DNA from: Desulfovibrio intestinalis
Lineage (GTDB): Bacteria > Desulfobacterota > Desulfovibrionia > Desulfovibrionales > Desulfovibrionaceae
Reading direction: 5' to 3'
Assembly: GCF_014202345.1 (NCBI RefSeq)
Contig: NZ_JACHGO010000009.1
Span: 1-64,000, forward strand
Length of the DNA stretch: 64,000 nucleotides
Of the stretch, positions 60,709-64,000 are shown piece by piece. Positions within the stretch are counted from its first letter, which is position 1; each line of letters starts with the position of its first letter. The translations under genes were made by a program, and so were the position numbers. The notes below the pieces were generated by a model. That model saw only the letters and a program-made list of their open reading frames with translations, made no database searches and was not told where the DNA came from.

Positions 60709-62391
60709 TTAGTTGGGACTCACTTCAAAATCGCTCATATCAGCCGGAACGTTGGGGTTCGTGGCCGAAACGTCCAGCGGATAAGCGGTAATCATGCACT
60801 GGCGGCTGCCAACGCCGAGGTCCGGCGAAGTGTTCAGCCCCACCACAAGGTCAAGTACACCGTTGTTGGTCACGTCAGCCAGGTCTACAGCAGCGACGGA
60901 ACCACGGATGCGGCGCGTCTTCCACTTGAGGCCAAGGCCAACGCCGTCCCAGTACAGGGAGTGAATTTCACCCTGCGGGAAGTAGCGGTAACGGTCGAAT
61001 ATCTGCGAAGCCGTGGATATGGGCTTGTTAATCAGCAGGGTATACTCGCCAGTATGGCCAATGTCGGCAGTGATCATGTTCATAGGCGCATAATACTTGC
61101 TGGGCAGCTGGTAGTTCTTGTCTACGCCAAGACCGGGCATGCCCTTGTAGTGGTCCATACCAGTGGCAGAGCCGGAAAAACGCTCCATCGTGGTGTGGAT
61201 AAGCGTATTGCTGTTGCCCTGAAAAACCTTGAGGCGTTCGTCGTCAGTAAGCATGATGAGCTGATCGCCCTTGCCAGCCTTGCCGCCGGGCAACCATGCG
61301 ATGTTAAAGACAGTGGCCCCGGTGGGCAGGTCAAGCCGCGTGCCGAAGGTGTACTTGCCGCCGGCTTTCACCATTGTGTACACGCCAGGGGCAAAAAGCT
61401 TGAGCGAGTCCCAGCCCTGACCCACAAGCGTGGGTGTGAAGGTGGGGGGCAAACGCACCACGCTCACATAGTAGGGGATGCGTTCAGATACCTGCGTGAA
61501 CTTGTTGCCCTTGAAGCTGTAAAAATAGCTGTAGGGACGGTTGCTTTCGCCTTCAAACGTCGCCACAACCAGATCCATTGCACCGTCGCGGTTCAGGTCG
61601 ATAGCCCGCATCGAGAAGTTCTGGTTGGAACGCGAAACAAGGGTTTCACCCAGCAGCTTCAGCTTGCCGTCGCCATCCCACGCATAAATGCGCAGATGGT
61701 TGTCGCTCATCAGGGCGATTTCGTTTTTGCCGTCGCCGTTAAAGTCAGCCACGGCCATGCCCACCATAGTGAAGGGCAGGCGCTGGCTGCGCAGGCGTGA
61801 GCCGTCGCCGGAACCCGCGCCCTGATAACGGAACTGCGGGTTCAGGTACACCTGCTGCTGGCCCGTTTCATTGGCGATGATGTCCCCGCCAGGAGCCATC
61901 GAGGCGCGGGGACCGCTGGCCGCCGTGCTTCCGGGCGCGCGCACTCCGGCAATACCGAAGACTTCCTGCCCGAGAGCAGCGCTCAGGTTCTGCACAGTGC
62001 CAGTCAGGGCGCTCACGGAACTCTGGGCAGTTTTGCTCCAGGTTTTTCCGGCCTTGTCCACGCTGTTGACTTCAATGGTGCAGTCATTGCCCATCACATT
62101 GACCGAACCCCAGATGGCATAGTCTGCGCCGGAGGAGTTCATGGCCTTGCTGGCTTCTGCCTGCGAAGCGGCTTTGCCCTGAGCAGAGCGCACGTCAAGC
62201 ACACCGGGGCGGTTCAAACGGCCCTGAATGGTGGCCGGAACGGCCTTGGAAAGGTAAGCGTAGCTTTGCGGCGCATTCACCGTGAAAGGCAGCACCACGG
62301 CACTTTTGGCTGCAGCTTGCGTTGCCGTGGTCAACCCGGTGGCAAGCAGCGCGAGGCAGACAGCAAAAGTCAGTCGCATGGCAAATTTCAT
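60709..62391 (-). CDS. secreted FG-GAP/VCBS-repeat protein with FlgO-like N-terminal domain
   Basis: The 560-residue protein starts MKFAMRLTFAVCLALLATGL after GGAGAACGG and has a signal peptide ending near TQAAAKS. Residues about 28-150 (SAVVLPFTVNAPQSYAYLSK, NSSGADYAIWGSVNVMGND) resemble the nucleotide-sugar-like alpha/beta domain seen in FlgO/TolB-N/CsgG-type envelope proteins. The remainder carries FG-GAP/VCBS blades with calcium-type loops (GMAVADFNGDGKNEIALMSD, AIDLNRDGAMDLVVATFEGE, AAVDLADVTNNGVLDLVVGL), predicting a beta-propeller. It is periplasmic or surface exposed. The function is unknown. Confidence 0.85.
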   Translation of the reverse strand: MKFAMRLTFAVCLALLATGLTTATQAAAKSAVVLPFTVNAPQSYAYLSKAVPATIQGRLNRPGVLDVRSAQGKAASQAEASKAMNSSGADYAIWGSVNVMGNDCTIEVNSVDKAGKTWSKTAQSSVSALTGTVQNLSAALGQEVFGIAGVRAPGSTAASGPRASMAPGGDIIANETGQQQVYLNPQFRYQGAGSGDGSRLRSQRLPFTMVGMAVADFNGDGKNEIALMSDNHLRIYAWDGDGKLKLLGETLVSRSNQNFSMRAIDLNRDGAMDLVVATFEGESNRPYSYFYSFKGNKFTQVSERIPYYVSVVRLPPTFTPTLVGQGWDSLKLFAPGVYTMVKAGGKYTFGTRLDLPTGATVFNIAWLPGGKAGKGDQLIMLTDDERLKVFQGNSNTLIHTTMERFSGSATGMDHYKGMPGLGVDKNYQLPSKYYAPMNMITADIGHTGEYTLLINKPISTASQIFDRYRYFPQGEIHSLYWDGVGLGLKWKTRRIRGSVAAVDLADVTNNGVLDLVVGLNTSPDLGVGSRQCMITAYPLDVSATNPNVPADMSDFEVSPN

Positions 62392-62793
62392 TCCGTTCTC
62401 CTTGGGTATCTTGCCAGATTCCCGGTAAAATAAAGGAAGCTCCGATCAAGGCGGCTTTTTTGCTTACGGCGTGCAAGGCCGTTTTTGAGGCGAAGCACGT
62501 CGCAAAAATCGGGCAAGGCAGCCACACATCACGTCTTGGGATGCAATGACGCCTAAATTTCAAAAACCAATGATCAAGTTTCCTGGGGCCGTCAGCTGCC
62601 GTAAAAATTTGGCAGCAGCCACGCCCGCGGGTCACACCCGCGCAAAGCGCAGGCGGCATGGCACGCATAAATGTCACACGGGCGCACTATACGCGCAGTT
62701 GGCGCGCCGCGCAACATCTGGAAAAGAGCGTCAGCATGGAATATCCGGCAAAAAGCTCTTGCGGCTCGAACCGCCTGCCCATACTATGCCGCC
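62392..62793. other. divergent intergenic region
   Basis: No gene is supported. Two GC-rich hairpins (for example AAGGCGGCTTTTTTGC...GCAAGGCCGTTTTTG around 62448-62490) lie just upstream of the FG-GAP gene; the remainder should hold promoters for the divergent genes. Confidence 0.35.
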
Positions 62794-64000
62794 ATGTCCA
62801 AACCAGCCACCCGTTCATTCCGTATTGTTTGTGAGGAAGCCCATACCACAGCCGTGGAGGCTCTGCTGCGTGCCCAGGGCTACGAGTTCGAGCCCGAGCC
62901 CTTTTCCCCCTTGTGCCGCCGCCTGCTGGCCGAACCGCGCCCTCTGGGCAGTTCACTGGCGGCGTTTTTTGGCTATATCTATATTCAGGACAGATCTTCA
63001 ATGCTGCCGCCAGTGGCCCTGGCCCCCGCCGCCGGAGCCTCTGTGCTGGACATGTGCGCGAGCCCCGGCAGTAAAACGGGGTTTCTGGCGCAACTTGTGG
63101 GGCGCACGGGCTTTGTGCTGGGCAACGAACCTTCGCCCACACGGCTGGGCACCCTGCGCGCCAACCTGCACCAGTGCAACCTGATCCAGGCGGGCACCTG
63201 CTCCTACAGCGGCGACGCCCTGCCCCTGCGCCCCGGCTCGTGGGACACCATTTTGCTCGATCCGCCCTGTTCCGGCTGGGGCACGGCGGAAAAACATCCG
63301 CAAGTGCTCAAGCTCTGGCAGGGCGACAAGCTGGACAGCCTCACAAGCCTGCAACAGCGGCTGCTGCGCCATGCGGCAAACCTGCTGGCCCCCGGCGGCC
63401 GGCTGGTCTACTCCACCTGCACGACCAATGTGGCTGAAAACGAAGATCAGGTACGGTTTGCCGAAGAAGAACTGGGGCTTGTGCGCGACCATCTTGCGCC
63501 TATTCCCGGTTTTGTGTGGGAAGAGCTGCCCGGCGGTGAAGGCACACTGAGAGTGGACGGCGCGCGCTCCCAGGCCCAGGGATTTTATGTGGCCCGGTTG
63601 CGCAAACCCGGCAATGCGCCGGAAAGCGCGCTGCCCTGCGGCCCAGATGCTGCGCCAACCGATGAGTTTGGCAGCGCAAACGAATTTTCCACAGGTTCCG
63701 CGCCGGAAACTGCATTTTCTGAATCTCCGCGCTTCGGGCGCAAAAAAGCTGCCCGCCCGCCCCGTCAGACGTTGGGTCAGGCTTTGCCGCCGGACTGCCT
63801 TGCCGGGCCCACATGCGACCCTGCGCAGCTTCCTCCCGGTCAGGCGGTGCTGTACGGCGAACATGTACGCTTTATCCCTGTTCAGGCCGCCGCACTGCTG
63901 CCGCAGGAATGCGTATGGCAAGGCGCGCTGCTGGGCAAACTGGGCGGCGGCAGACTGGACGCGGCCCCGCGCCTGCGCGCTCTTATGTCCGGAAAACCGG
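62794..64000 (+). CDS. NOL1/NOP2/Sun-type RNA (cytosine-5) methyltransferase, truncated by the window edge
   Basis: The frame from ATG 62794 stays open to the end of the window (at least 402 residues). MSKPATRSFRIVCEEAHTTA begins an N-terminal domain; FGYIYIQDRSSMLPPVAL then leads to the SAM site MCASPGSKTGFLAQLVGRTG, the motif IV cysteine in DPPCSGWGTAEKHPQ and the catalytic cysteine in LVYSTCTTNVAENEDQV. This is the RsmF/RsmB-like m5C methyltransferase pattern. After a Pro/Ala-rich linker (about residues 265-315) a C-terminal domain starts (PGQAVLYGEHVRFIP), as in RsmF. The target RNA cannot be told. No strong ribosome binding site is visible. Confidence 0.93.
   Translation, partial: MSKPATRSFRIVCEEAHTTAVEALLRAQGYEFEPEPFSPLCRRLLAEPRPLGSSLAAFFGYIYIQDRSSMLPPVALAPAAGASVLDMCASPGSKTGFLAQLVGRTGFVLGNEPSPTRLGTLRANLHQCNLIQAGTCSYSGDALPLRPGSWDTILLDPPCSGWGTAEKHPQVLKLWQGDKLDSLTSLQQRLLRHAANLLAPGGRLVYSTCTTNVAENEDQVRFAEEELGLVRDHLAPIPGFVWEELPGGEGTLRVDGARSQAQGFYVARLRKPGNAPESALPCGPDAAPTDEFGSANEFSTGSAPETAFSESPRFGRKKAARPPRQTLGQALPPDCLAGPTCDPAQLPPGQAVLYGEHVRFIPVQAAALLPQECVWQGALLGKLGGGRLDAAPRLRALMSGKP

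Overview
The window looks like chromosomal DNA of a Desulfovibrio-type sulfate reducer (Desulfobacterota), probably close to host-associated D. desulfuricans. The main evidence is a complete dissimilatory sulfite reductase operon (dsrA-dsrB-dsrD, minus strand, 21.9-24.7 kb). DsrA and DsrB have the same lengths (437 and 381 aa) and cluster cysteines as I recall for D. vulgaris. The genus is inferred from protein similarity recalled from memory; no database search was done.

Layout. 1-1.12 kb: the end of what looks like an integrated element (the tail of a VWA-domain gene plus tiny ORFs), abutting the 3' end of tRNA-Arg(CCG). 1.4-6.2 kb: ubiX, a UPF0173 metallohydrolase, and two near-identical flagellin genes in divergent orientation. 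6.3-12 kb: rimO, a PAS-GGDEF-EAL protein, a possible C39-like cysteine peptidase, panC. 12.2-18.1 kb: metK, then the translationally coupled aroC-cdd1-recD2 operon. 19-21 kb: ribB behind an FMN riboswitch, and an AMMECR1 protein. 21.9-24.7 kb: dsr operon. 25.2-28.3 kb: two uncharacterised genes coupled to an RlpA/SPOR lipoprotein, then an unknown 199-aa protein. 28.6-32 kb: prfA, DUF1385 and rpmE, and divergent tlyA. 32.2-34.8 kb: an uncharacterised lipoprotein / TPR / 114-aa operon. 34.9-43.4 kb: serS, a monooxygenase-fold protein, serine dehydratase, the mtnA / surface-carbohydrate / GCAxxG operon, alaC. 43.7-48.4 kb: hom, an ATP-grasp gene, yjbQ and a Kef-type antiporter in one tight operon. 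48.7-54.2 kb: dinB, an EVE-domain protein, mutL, a small zinc-ribbon protein. 54.6-64 kb: a subtilisin autotransporter, purE, purD, a secreted FG-GAP protein, and the start of an RsmF/NOL1-type RNA methyltransferase that runs off the right edge.

Most genes are core metabolism, translation and repair, with short operons and clear terminators. No complete insertion sequence, CRISPR array, restriction system or recognisable anti-phage system is present.

The least expected content is in the intergenic DNA. At least six families of dispersed, mostly palindromic non-coding repeats recur here: R1 hairpin elements, a MITE with terminal inverted repeats (one copy nested inside an R1 copy), large GGCC-arm palindromes, a ~350-bp element whose left end supplies the 3' end of dinB, a ~250-bp element B, and elements E and C that start at or shortly after stop codons. 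Other points are an inverted flagellin duplication that could invert the 1.2 kb between the copies, a heptamer tandem repeat, and terminator-like leader hairpins before alaC and hom.
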